Of a stretch of 33,190 nt of DNA, positions 8,787 through 15,815 are shown piece by piece. The stretch comes from Fibrobacter sp. (GTDB lineage: Bacteria > Fibrobacterota > Fibrobacteria > Fibrobacterales > Fibrobacteraceae). Positions within the stretch are counted from its first letter, which is position 1. The number at the start of each line of letters is the position of its first letter. The stretch lies in NCBI GenBank assembly GCA_024399035.1, contig JAKSID010000028.1, forward strand, positions 1-33,190, given 5' to 3'. The position numbers and the translations under genes were made by a program. The notes under the pieces are model-generated. The model saw nothing but the letters and a program-made list of their open reading frames with translations, was not told the origin of the DNA and made no database searches.

Positions 8787-8817
8787 CAAAGATAGCAAGT
8801 TTTTAAGAAAAGTCCAA
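8787..8817 (-). promoter_or_regulatory. Candidate infC operon promoter
   Basis: On the minus strand TATCTTTG (8787-8794) is an exact TAnnTTTG. A TTGGAC box (8812-8817) lies 17 bp upstream of it. The predicted start of transcription is near 8783, right at the first leader hairpin. Confidence 0.5.
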
Positions 8818-8836
8818 TATCTTTTCAATCAACCCC

Positions 8837-8866
8837 TTTAAAAAGGGGCATTTTTTTGTATAATTG
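8837..8866 (+). promoter_or_regulatory. tRNA-Gly promoter
   Basis: TATAATTG (8859-8866) with TTTAAA 16 bp upstream lies 9 nt before the tRNA. The -35 part overlaps a small CCCCTTT/AAAGGGG hairpin with a T-run (8833-8857), which could be an old terminator, although no plus-strand gene precedes it. Confidence 0.6.
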
Positions 8867-8875
8867 GACATACTT

Positions 8876-8947
8876 GCGGCGGTAGCTCAATGGTAGAGCC
8901 TTAGCCTTCCAAGCTAATGGTTGCCGGTTCGATCCCGGTCCGCCGCT
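8876..8947 (+). tRNA. tRNA-Gly (anticodon TCC)
   Basis: The 72-nt sequence folds as a full cloverleaf. The 7-bp acceptor stem is GCGGCGG/CCGCCGC. The D arm is GCTC/GAGC. The anticodon stem is TTAGC/GCTAA with loop CTTCCAA (anticodon TCC), followed by a 5-nt variable loop and a T arm with TTCGATC. The discriminator is U and no CCA is encoded. It reads GGA and GGG codons. Promoter and terminator flank it closely, so it is a single-gene transcript. Confidence 0.96.
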
Positions 8948-8951
8948 CGAA

Positions 8952-8978
8952 GACCCTTCTACGGAAGGGTCTTTTTTT
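8952..8978 (+). terminator. tRNA-Gly terminator
   Basis: The 8-bp stem GACCCTTC/GAAGGGTC with a TACG loop is followed by seven T residues, 4 nt after the tRNA. Confidence 0.92.
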
Positions 8979-9018
8979 GCGTTTTTTAGGGGGACTTTAT
9001 AAATGAGTGAGCATTTTC

Positions 9019-9026
9019 TAGATTTG
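9019..9026 (+). promoter_or_regulatory. Candidate promoter of the RNA methyltransferase gene
   Basis: TAGATTTG is an exact TAnnTTTG. Transcription would begin near 9030, leaving a 30-nt leader that contains the GGAGG ribosome-binding site at about 9050. Confidence 0.45.
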
Positions 9027-9060
9027 CTGCTGTAAAAATTCTGCCCTTACGGAGGCACTT

Positions 9061-10221
9061 ATGCTTTTTGAACAGGCCATTGCCAACTGCATTCCCAACT
9101 ACACCCGCGAAGCTGATTCTGCCCACGGTGAATCTCTCGCCATGCTGGACTACAAGGACGAGTTGAAGATCAAGAACCAGGCAATTGGTGAATTTTGGGA
9201 AGTGAACCGTTTGGCAGGCACCCCCAAGCCCATTATCGCAAGCCCCATGGCCCGCGGTTACCGCACCACCAGTAAGCGTCGTGTTTCCATGGTTCCGGGC
9301 AACTTGCAGTTCGACCGCCAGGATTCCATGCTGGAACCGGAAGAACACAACAAGATTTACGACCTGCTTTTCGAAAAGCTGATTACTCCGGCTTACAAGC
9401 CTCTGGCTTACGCGTTGAACTGGATCATTATCCGCGGCACCTACAAGTACCGCGTGGTAATTTTTAACATCAAGAAGATTGACGCCACCATCGTCCGCAA
9501 GCTGAAGCAGATTTCCGAAGTCCTCCAGCAGAGCCCGTACCATGTGACTGCAGCCCACACCTACGTGGACACTACCGAATCCGACTACTACCTGGAAGCC
9601 AAGCGCCCCACCGAAGGTCTGAACTTCAAGCAGCTTTACGGCCCCCGCGAAATGACTCTGGACCTGGGCCACTTCCGCCTCAAGTATCCTGTGACCGGAT
9701 TCAGCCAGATCAACGAAAGCCAGATTCACAACTTGATCAAGACCGCCGGCCGCATGCTGGGCCTGACCAAGGAAGACAAGTTCCTGGATCTGTACTGTGG
9801 TTATGGTCTGTTCAGCTTTGCATTGGGCGAAGCCGCCAAGTCCGTGCTGGGCGTGGAATGGGAAGGCCCTTCCATCGAAAGCGCAAAGGCCAGCGCCAAG
9901 TTCCTCAAGAAGAACTACCGCTTTGTGGCCGGCAAGATTGACGAAGACTTTGTGCAGATGAGACTGCCTCGTCCGATTCCTGGCGAGCCCGAAAAGATTC
10001 TGCTGGACCCGCCTCGTAAGGGTTGCGAGCCGGGAGTGATTAAAGGTCTCGTGATGCGTAAGCCGGTCCGCGTTTGCCACGTGTTCTGCGGTACTGACGA
10101 AATCCCCGCCGCTCTCAAGGAATGGGAACGCTACGGTTACCGCGTGCGCGAAGTGCAGCCTCTGGACTTGTTCCCTGGTACTCCGCACTTGGAAACCATC
10201 GTGACCTTGGAAAAGAAGTAA
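9061..10221 (+). CDS. TrmA/RlmD-type RNA (uracil-5-)-methyltransferase family protein
   Basis: This 386-residue class I SAM methyltransferase has the m5U family signatures. These are GFSQIN at about residues 217-222, the SAM-binding LDLYCGYGLFSFALGEA, LLDPPRKGC (motif IV), a cysteine in HVFCGTDEI at the place of the usual catalytic SCNPxT, and the family C-terminus LDLFPGTPHLETIVTL. No TRAM domain and no N-terminal four-cysteine iron-sulfur cluster are visible, so it is shorter than RlmD. The catalytic segment FCGTDE is unlike the common SCNPAT, so the target (tRNA U54 or a 23S rRNA uridine) cannot be chosen from sequence. The start has GGAGG 6 nt upstream. The DUF6544-like gene follows after 16 bp. 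Confidence 0.85.
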   Translation: MLFEQAIANCIPNYTREADSAHGESLAMLDYKDELKIKNQAIGEFWEVNRLAGTPKPIIASPMARGYRTTSKRRVSMVPGNLQFDRQDSMLEPEEHNKIYDLLFEKLITPAYKPLAYALNWIIIRGTYKYRVVIFNIKKIDATIVRKLKQISEVLQQSPYHVTAAHTYVDTTESDYYLEAKRPTEGLNFKQLYGPREMTLDLGHFRLKYPVTGFSQINESQIHNLIKTAGRMLGLTKEDKFLDLYCGYGLFSFALGEAAKSVLGVEWEGPSIESAKASAKFLKKNYRFVAGKIDEDFVQMRLPRPIPGEPEKILLDPPRKGCEPGVIKGLVMRKPVRVCHVFCGTDEIPAALKEWERYGYRVREVQPLDLFPGTPHLETIVTLEKK

Positions 10222-10237
10222 CGACATTGACTATCGT

Positions 10238-11077
10238 ATGAAGATAATCATTTGTATCGCAGTCTTTTTCATCTTCATTGTCACCTGGTTTGCCATTCCC
10301 TATTCTCCGCTGAAGGCCGATTTTTCCACCGACAACAAAACGCTAAAAGAAAAGTCAATTTTATACAAGGATAACGAAGTTTTCAAGGAAACCGATTTCG
10401 AAGCCACGCCTTCTGCAATCCAGAAGTACATCGCAAACGCAGGCTACATCGGCACCAAGAAAATGAATTCCTTGCACATGGAGTACCTTGATGTAGATTT
10501 CAAGCAGGGCAAAAACGGCCCAAGGTTGAAGATTGATTACATTCAGAACAACTACGTCAAAGAGCCCGCAAGAATGGCTTTGATTTTAAGCAGTATGTTT
10601 GGCATTCCGTTCCAAGGATACGATTATTATAGCGACGGCGTTGGAGGAATGAAAGGCGTAATCGCAAAACTCTTGACACTCTTCGATCAGAAAGGTCTCG
10701 AGATGGACGTAGCTTGCCTAGCAACTTTCCTTGCAGAAAGTATGTTCTTCCCTAGTGTTTTGTTGCAAGATTACATAAGCCTAGAAGAAATCAACGATCA
10801 TCAGGTCAAAGCCACCATCACGTTCCGCGAGCAAAAAGCATCCGGCATTTTCACATTCAACGAAAAGTACGAAATGACTTCCTTCACTACAAAGGACCGC
10901 GCCGTAGTCAACACCGACGGAACAACAGAAAACGTTCCTTGGACCGCGGCATGCGACAGGTATGTAACAGGGGCTGACGGCATCAAACGTCCCACCACAT
11001 TCAAAGCGATTTGGAATTACTCCGATGGAGATTTCATCTACTTTGATGGACAAATCTCAAGGATTGATTACGAATAA
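10238..11077 (+). CDS. DUF6544-like membrane-anchored protein
   Basis: This 279-residue protein has one N-terminal membrane helix (residues 2-20) and an extracytoplasmic remainder. The pattern SAIQKYIANAG early on, a central FLAESMFFPSVLL, then FNEKYEM, PWTAAC, GIKRPTTFKAIWNY and a closing ISRIDYE follows the layout I recall for the DUF6544/DUF6920 family, which has no known function. That match is from memory and moderate. It starts 16 bp after the methyltransferase stop with no Shine-Dalgarno sequence, so it is probably read from the same transcript. Confidence 0.7.
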   Translation: MKIIICIAVFFIFIVTWFAIPYSPLKADFSTDNKTLKEKSILYKDNEVFKETDFEATPSAIQKYIANAGYIGTKKMNSLHMEYLDVDFKQGKNGPRLKIDYIQNNYVKEPARMALILSSMFGIPFQGYDYYSDGVGGMKGVIAKLLTLFDQKGLEMDVACLATFLAESMFFPSVLLQDYISLEEINDHQVKATITFREQKASGIFTFNEKYEMTSFTTKDRAVVNTDGTTENVPWTAACDRYVTGADGIKRPTTFKAIWNYSDGDFIYFDGQISRIDYE

Positions 11078-11104
11078 GTTTTTCCCAAAGGGAAGTGTAT
11101 TTTC

Positions 11105-11112
11105 TAAATTTT
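11105..11112 (+). promoter_or_regulatory. Candidate -7 element of the MFS gene
   Basis: TAAATTTT lies 5 nt before the ATG at 11118. No Shine-Dalgarno sequence is visible. Confidence 0.4.
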
Positions 11113-11117
11113 AAAAT

Positions 11118-12332
11118 ATGAATGAGAGTGTAGAAAAGCCAGCCCTTTGGACCCGAAATTTTGTAACCTGCGCGGCTGCAAATTTTTTGTTGTTCTTTAG
11201 CTTCTACCAGTTACTGCCAGTTCTGCCGCTGTACATTTTCGAGAAGTTCCAGACGGACAATGCCACAGCAGGCATCATCATTTCGCTGTACACCATCGGT
11301 GCCCTTTGCTGCAGACCTTTCGCAGGATTCCTGGTAGATAGTCTTAGTCGTAAGCCTTTGTACTTCTGGACATTCCTCGCATTTACCCTTTGCTTTGTAG
11401 GGTACTGGACTATTGGACTTTTGCCTTTAATGGCCGTAGTCCGTTTTATGCACGGCGTGTTCTTTGGAGTTTCTACTACGGCAAGTAACACCGTCGCTAT
11501 CGACACTTTGCCCTCCAGCCGTCGCGGCGAAGGCATCGGTTATTTCGGCATCAGCGTGAACTTGGCTTTTGCAACAGGCCCTATGACAGGTATGTTTTTG
11601 TACGAGGGCTTTGGCAGCAACGTGGTGTTCGCCACATCCATTATTTTGTGCGTAATCGGTTTGATTTTGGTGCAAACCTTGCGCGTTAAGCCTCGTGAAA
11701 AGAAAGCCCACGCTCCCCTTTCTTTGGACCGATTCTTCTTGACTCGAGCCATTCCCCAATTTTTGAATTTCATTTTCGTGGGATTCGCCTACGGCCCTGT
11801 AACCAACTACATCGCCCTTTACGCCAAAGAACTTGGAATCGGTGGAAGCGGCTGGTTCTACGCCTTGATTGCTGCGGGTCTGATCATGAACCGAATTCTT
11901 ACAGGCAAGCTTATTGACCGAGGCTGGCTCACCCGCCTTGTGGGCATGGGCATGACATTGAACTGCGTCGCCTATTTGATTTTGGCATTCTGCGGAACAT
12001 TAGGGAATTATGTTCCCGGAGGTTCTGCCACCTTGTTCTTTGCCTCCGCTTTTTTAATTGGCACCAGCTTGGGCTTGATTTTCCCAGGTTACCAAACCAT
12101 GTGCGTGAATTTGGCTAGACACGACCAGCGCGGCACAGCCAACAGCACTTACCTGAGTGCCTGGGACATCGGCATCGGTATTGGCATTCTGTTAGGCGGT
12201 TCCATGGCACAAAAATTCGGAATGCACCAGCAAGTATTTCTAGCTTGTGTAGCAGCGTTGGTTATTGCCGACGTAATGTACTGGGTATACACCGCCAAGC
12301 ATTATTTAAAAAACAAGTTGGAAGGAGTCTAA
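11118..12332 (+). CDS. Major facilitator superfamily transporter
   Basis: This 404-residue protein has about 12 hydrophobic segments in the 6+6 arrangement of the MFS. The loop between helices 2 and 3 reads GFLVDSLSRKPLY, a good match to the family motif G-x-L-x-D-x-x-x-R-K/R. The stretch DTLPSSRRGEGIGYFG is typical of drug- or sugar-efflux-like members. The substrate cannot be told. The Nudix gene starts one base after the stop, behind GGAAGGAG, so the two are very likely co-transcribed. Confidence 0.9.
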   Translation: MNESVEKPALWTRNFVTCAAANFLLFFSFYQLLPVLPLYIFEKFQTDNATAGIIISLYTIGALCCRPFAGFLVDSLSRKPLYFWTFLAFTLCFVGYWTIGLLPLMAVVRFMHGVFFGVSTTASNTVAIDTLPSSRRGEGIGYFGISVNLAFATGPMTGMFLYEGFGSNVVFATSIILCVIGLILVQTLRVKPREKKAHAPLSLDRFFLTRAIPQFLNFIFVGFAYGPVTNYIALYAKELGIGGSGWFYALIAAGLIMNRILTGKLIDRGWLTRLVGMGMTLNCVAYLILAFCGTLGNYVPGGSATLFFASAFLIGTSLGLIFPGYQTMCVNLARHDQRGTANSTYLSAWDIGIGIGILLGGSMAQKFGMHQQVFLACVAALVIADVMYWVYTAKHYLKNKLEGV

Positions 12333-12333
12333 G

Positions 12334-12903
12334 ATGAAACCTTGGAAACTGCTGGACACCGAATATCTGGTAAACGCGCCTTGGCTGAAAGTGGCCAAGG
12401 AAAAATGCCAGTTGCCCAACGGAAAGATCATCGATGATTTCTACACCTTGTGGCAGCCGGACTGGGTTCTGATTCTTGCTCGCACCACAGAAGGCAAGTG
12501 GGTCATGACGGAACAGTACCGCCACGGTACCGGCAAAATTGCCTTGGAATTCCCTGCGGGAATTATTGACAAGGGCGAAACTCCGGAGCAGGCTGCAGTG
12601 AGAGAACTGCAGGAAGAATGCGGATACGGTCAAAAGGAGATCCCGGGACAAGCCCGGGATGACAAGGCTAGCGCACAATACCTGGGAGCCTACCCCGTCA
12701 ATCCGGATCGTCATCGCGGTAAATTCCATGTGGTGTTTATTGATGGCGTTGTTCGTGCAGGCGACACAAGCTTTGACGACACCGAAGAGATTGAATCTTT
12801 AGAGATGTCTGACGAAGATTTGCAGGCAAAAATGAACGACGGCTCTTTCAGCCACCCGCTTCAGATGGCAGGCTACCTCAAGTGGAAACTTTCCCAGAAG
12901 TAA
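12334..12903 (+). CDS. Nudix hydrolase (ADP-ribose pyrophosphatase-like)
   Basis: This 189-residue protein carries a complete Nudix box at residues 76-98 (GIIDKGE, seven residues, RELQEECGY), matching Gx5Ex7REUxEExGU. LEFPAG before it and YPVNPD after it resemble the ADP-ribose pyrophosphatase/NudF subgroup, but the substrate is an inference. Residues 102-111 (EIPGQARDDK) come from a short CCCGGG palindrome inserted in frame just after the Nudix helix. This stretch is not part of the fold and would form a surface loop. The gene starts with GGAG 8 nt upstream and overlaps the next gene by 22 bp. Confidence 0.9.
   Translation: MKPWKLLDTEYLVNAPWLKVAKEKCQLPNGKIIDDFYTLWQPDWVLILARTTEGKWVMTEQYRHGTGKIALEFPAGIIDKGETPEQAAVRELQEECGYGQKEIPGQARDDKASAQYLGAYPVNPDRHRGKFHVVFIDGVVRAGDTSFDDTEEIESLEMSDEDLQAKMNDGSFSHPLQMAGYLKWKLSQK
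12640..12660. repeat. CCCGGG palindromic element inside the Nudix gene
   Basis: ATCCCGGG-ACAAG-CCCGGGAT, a 21-bp palindrome with a 5-nt loop, shares sequence beyond the arms (GATGAC) with the element in the ABC ATPase gene at 26324-26344. It is read through in frame. Confidence 0.85.
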
Positions 12904-14000
12904 AAGTTCCGCTTGCGCCTCGCGAAATCCAAACCCCAATACTCGTGTTGGGTTTGAACGGCGTTCCTGGTTACGCCCTCTTTAGGCATTTCAACAAACT
13001 GTTCGGCGGCACCGACGAAAGCGACGGGAACAGCGGAACAATACACCCGGCAAAGCGCCACCCTGACGCGCCAGCGCCTCTCATCGGCATCCGCCCTATA
13101 AAGCATCCCTGCGTTTTTGGACAGGACGTTGTTGCCATTGATGCGGAGGATACCGCGGGCCTTACCCGACTTTTCGAGAAGTACCAGTTCAAGACGGTGA
13201 TCGACGCCAGCGGAAACTGTGCGCTGAAAGCCTGCGAATGTGACACGCCCCGAAGCTACTTACTGAACTGCGCCCAAGGGGTGGACGCTGCCCAGCTGGC
13301 TGCGGAGTTCGGCTGTACCTTCGTGAGAATTTCCACGGACATGATCTGGAGCGGCAGCGAAGAAACCGCCCACATGCGCCCCTACAAAGACGACACTACA
13401 CCAGATCCCATCCACAATTACGGCAAGCATCAGCTGGAAGCGGAAATTGAAATCAGCCGCATCAAGCCCGACGCTGTTATGCTTCGCGTGCCCCTGCCCA
13501 TGGATTATGCTCCCGGTGGATGCGCAGGCGCTATCGACTGGATCAGTTACCGTTTTAGACCGGGCCGCCCCGCCACCCTTTACACCGACGAATATCGCAG
13601 GCCCATTTATGGTGGCGACATGTGCCGTGTGGTCCAATTTATTCTGGAACACGACTTCCCCGCAGGCATCTACAACTGCGGCGGCCCTCGTCGCGTCACC
13701 CTTTATAACGCAGGCCAGCTGGTCAACGCCATCGGTGGCTACCCCGCAGGACTACTCCACGGTTGCCCGCGAATCGAAGCGGGTCCCATGCCGCCCCGTG
13801 TGGGCGACTTGGACATTGACAGTAGCAAGCTCTACAGTCTGCTGCCTCCCGGTTTTATCCGCCCCTGGCCCGCCGACGACGCCATCGTCCCCACAGACAG
13901 GGACTGGCACAAAACCTTTGGCCGTCACGAGACAGACAAGCATAAAGTCGGCAGCGAAGAAGCCATCTACAGGCTTCTTGTCATCGGCGAGAATTACTAA
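12882..14000 (+). CDS. RmlD-like SDR-family sugar-nucleotide reductase homologue
   Basis: A 372-residue protein related to dTDP-4-dehydrorhamnose reductase. The nucleotide-binding glycines are in LVLGLNGVPGYALF (residues 21-34), the conserved RISTDMIWSG follows at 149-158, and the active-site tyrosine would be Tyr180 in NYGKHQLEAE. At the YxxxK lysine position there is Gln184, so the standard catalytic lysine seems missing, although Lys182 is close. A nucleotide-binding or regulatory role is possible. Residues 43-70 form a longer loop than usual. The GTG start overlaps the Nudix gene by 22 bp. The gene ends directly against trmO on the other strand. Confidence 0.75.
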   Translation: METFPEVKVPLAPREIQTPILVLGLNGVPGYALFRHFNKLFGGTDESDGNSGTIHPAKRHPDAPAPLIGIRPIKHPCVFGQDVVAIDAEDTAGLTRLFEKYQFKTVIDASGNCALKACECDTPRSYLLNCAQGVDAAQLAAEFGCTFVRISTDMIWSGSEETAHMRPYKDDTTPDPIHNYGKHQLEAEIEISRIKPDAVMLRVPLPMDYAPGGCAGAIDWISYRFRPGRPATLYTDEYRRPIYGGDMCRVVQFILEHDFPAGIYNCGGPRRVTLYNAGQLVNAIGGYPAGLLHGCPRIEAGPMPPRVGDLDIDSSKLYSLLPPGFIRPWPADDAIVPTDRDWHKTFGRHETDKHKVGSEEAIYRLLVIGENY

Positions 14001-14789
14001 TTATCGGCGAAACGTTTTAAGAAAATCCCGGTGCAACTGTTTGTCACCGTATTTATCTTCCGCACCTTCGCGAAGATCATCTTCTGAATAACCAGACAAC
14101 ACACAAGTCAAAGTCATCTCGCGACGATTTTCATCGTAGATAAAGCAAATTCTAAAAGTGCGATAAGCCACAATTCCTCGGCCCCACTCCGGTTCCAAGG
14201 TAATTCTACGACGGGTCTCATCCAAGGGACCATGGGCCAACTGCACTTTCACAAAACTGAGCAAATCAAATTCAGAATGTGCACGAATCCAATCGTTCAT
14301 CTTTTCAAACTGATCGTTACAACTGATTTCCCACAGGTCTAAATTCTGTTCATCAACCCAGCCAGCCTTTGCATCAGGGAACGCATCCGCCATGGGGATA
14401 TAAGGCTTAATATCGATGATCGGAGATTCATTCAACAAATCCGCTTCATCTACATACAAAGTCAAGCCATCAACTTTCAAAAGTCGAACACAGCTCAAGC
14501 CAATAGGATTGGGGCGATAAGGGCTGCGGCTTGCAAAAGTTCCCACGCGGTCACGGCCCGGCGCAGGCACAGGCGGCCTTGTGGTGGGGCGCCAGCCTTC
14601 GTTTTCGTGGAACTGGAACAAGACCCAAATACGTTCAAAACCATTCAAATCGCGGAGGGCGGTTTCAAAATTACATCCGGGGTTCAGCACAATTCTTCCA
14701 GGATGCCCCGCAAACAAACGACCCTGTCGAGGAGCGTCATATTTGTATACAGCATCGCCAAAGAATGTTCCAATGGGTGTAATTTCCAT
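14001..14789 (-). CDS. trmO: tRNA (t6A37-N6)-methyltransferase TrmO
   Basis: This 262-residue protein opens with EITPIGTFFGD and has PAPGRDRVGTFASRSPYRPNPIGLSCVRLLKV, the signature of the TsaA/YaeB/TrmO beta-barrel family. GWVDE closes the core, and a C-terminal domain ends with the family-like CVLSGYSEDDL. TrmO methylates N6 of threonylcarbamoyladenosine at position 37 of tRNA-Thr using SAM. The start codon is preceded 5 nt upstream by TAATTTTA rather than by a ribosome-binding site. The gene is divergent from the TAXI gene with overlapping promoter space and convergent with the RmlD-like gene (adjacent stops). Confidence 0.93.
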   Translation of the reverse strand: MEITPIGTFFGDAVYKYDAPRQGRLFAGHPGRIVLNPGCNFETALRDLNGFERIWVLFQFHENEGWRPTTRPPVPAPGRDRVGTFASRSPYRPNPIGLSCVRLLKVDGLTLYVDEADLLNESPIIDIKPYIPMADAFPDAKAGWVDEQNLDLWEISCNDQFEKMNDWIRAHSEFDLLSFVKVQLAHGPLDETRRRITLEPEWGRGIVAYRTFRICFIYDENRREMTLTCVLSGYSEDDLREGAEDKYGDKQLHRDFLKTFRR

Positions 14790-14794
14790 AGCCT

Positions 14795-14802
14795 TAAAAT
14801 TA
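14795..14802 (-). promoter_or_regulatory. Candidate -7 element of trmO
   Basis: On the minus strand TAATTTTA-AGGCT-ATG: the element ends 5 nt before the start codon, suggesting a leaderless mRNA. Confidence 0.4.
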
Positions 14803-14809
14803 GAATTTC

Positions 14810-14817
14810 TATTTTTT
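14810..14817 (+). promoter_or_regulatory. Candidate promoter of the TAXI-gltS operon
   Basis: TATTTTTT lies about 30 nt before the ATG at 14847, back to back with the trmO element. The leader contains the GGAG site at 14836-14839. Confidence 0.3.
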
Positions 14818-14846
14818 ATCTGTCCCTATTCCACTGGAGTTTTCCA

Positions 14847-15806
14847 ATGAAACTTTCGACTTTTTCATTGAAGGCTTTATCCATCGCCTTCTTGACAACC
14901 ACCGCACTACTCTTGAGCTCCTGCCAATCCGAAAAACAGACAGTCCGTTTCGGTTCCGGCAACAAGGGCGGTCTTTACGACAAGTTCGCTACATCCTTTG
15001 CCCAGAGAATCAACACTTCTAACAAGAGTTATCTGATTCAGATCAAGAACACCGAAGGTTCTCACGCAAACATCCGCCTCATTGAAGAAGGTTTCATCGA
15101 CTTGGGCATCGTTCAGGCAGACATCCTTAAGGATTACCTGATGCGCAGCCGTAAGGTCTCCGCCATCGCCGCCGTAGCCGGGCTCTACACCGAATCCATC
15201 CAGATTGTGGTTTCCGCAGATTCCGACATTAAGACCATCGCCGACTTGCAGGGACATCGCGTTTCTGTTGGCGAAGAAGAATCCGGCGTTCTCCGTAACG
15301 CAGAAATCATTCTGGAAGCCTACGGCATCACCTTCGACAAAATCCAAAAGGAAAACCTCAGTTTTAAGGCCGCAGCAACCGCACTTAAGGAAGGCCGCAT
15401 TGACGCATTCTTCTGCACCGCAGGCATTCCCACACCGTCCATCAGTGATCTTGCAACCACCAAGAACATTCGCATCCTGTCTATGGATTCCACGGACATA
15501 TCCCGCATTATGAATCTCCATCAGGAGCTTACTGTCAGCGAAATTCCCGCCAACACCTACGCAGGCCAGGATTCCGCAGTGCAGACTCTTGGAGCAAAGG
15601 CTGTCCTCATTGCAAGTCAGCTTCTGGACGATTCCATCGTTGCAAAGATTACCGAGGAAGTGTTCATTCCCGATTACGAGCACACATCCAACATTCCCGT
15701 CGGGTTCCACCCTGGCGCAGCCACTGTATACAAGAGCAAAAACATCAACGTAAAGACCGCAGCTCCCTTGCCGGCACGTGCACCCATTCCCTCTACGGGC
15801 GATTAA
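14847..15806 (+). CDS. TAXI-family solute-binding lipoprotein
   Basis: The protein is 319 residues from the ATG at 14847, chosen because GGAG lies 7 nt upstream; the open frame extends further back without such a site. The N-terminus is a lipoprotein signal with LSSC (Cys26). RFGSGNKGGLYDKFATSFA, then NTEGSHANIRLIEEGFIDLGIVQADI, and IADLQGHRVSVGEEESGV are the blocks of TAXI proteins, the binding subunits of one class of TRAP transporter. No TRAP membrane protein (fused DctQM) is nearby. Instead gltS begins 9 bp downstream behind its own AAGGAG, so the two form an operon. Some TAXI proteins have been reported to bind glutamate, which fits this neighbour; the coupling is inference. Confidence 0.9.
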   Translation: MKLSTFSLKALSIAFLTTTALLLSSCQSEKQTVRFGSGNKGGLYDKFATSFAQRINTSNKSYLIQIKNTEGSHANIRLIEEGFIDLGIVQADILKDYLMRSRKVSAIAAVAGLYTESIQIVVSADSDIKTIADLQGHRVSVGEEESGVLRNAEIILEAYGITFDKIQKENLSFKAAATALKEGRIDAFFCTAGIPTPSISDLATTKNIRILSMDSTDISRIMNLHQELTVSEIPANTYAGQDSAVQTLGAKAVLIASQLLDDSIVAKITEEVFIPDYEHTSNIPVGFHPGAATVYKSKNINVKTAAPLPARAPIPSTGD

Positions 15807-15815
15807 GGAGAACTC

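Noticed and set aside
8833..8857. Plus-strand terminator before the tRNA
   Set aside because: A CCCCTTT/AAAGGGG hairpin with T7 is present, but no plus-strand gene lies upstream for it to end, and it overlaps the tRNA promoter. It is therefore noted only with that promoter.
9003..9035. Ten-codon ORF with an AGGGGGA site, possible leader peptide
   Set aside because: An exact TAnnTTTG promoter element for the downstream gene lies inside it, and no attenuator structure follows.
8986..10227. 413-residue open frame on the minus strand
   Set aside because: It is antisense to the RNA methyltransferase, whose motifs and ribosome-binding site are clear. The antisense protein has no recognisable domain.
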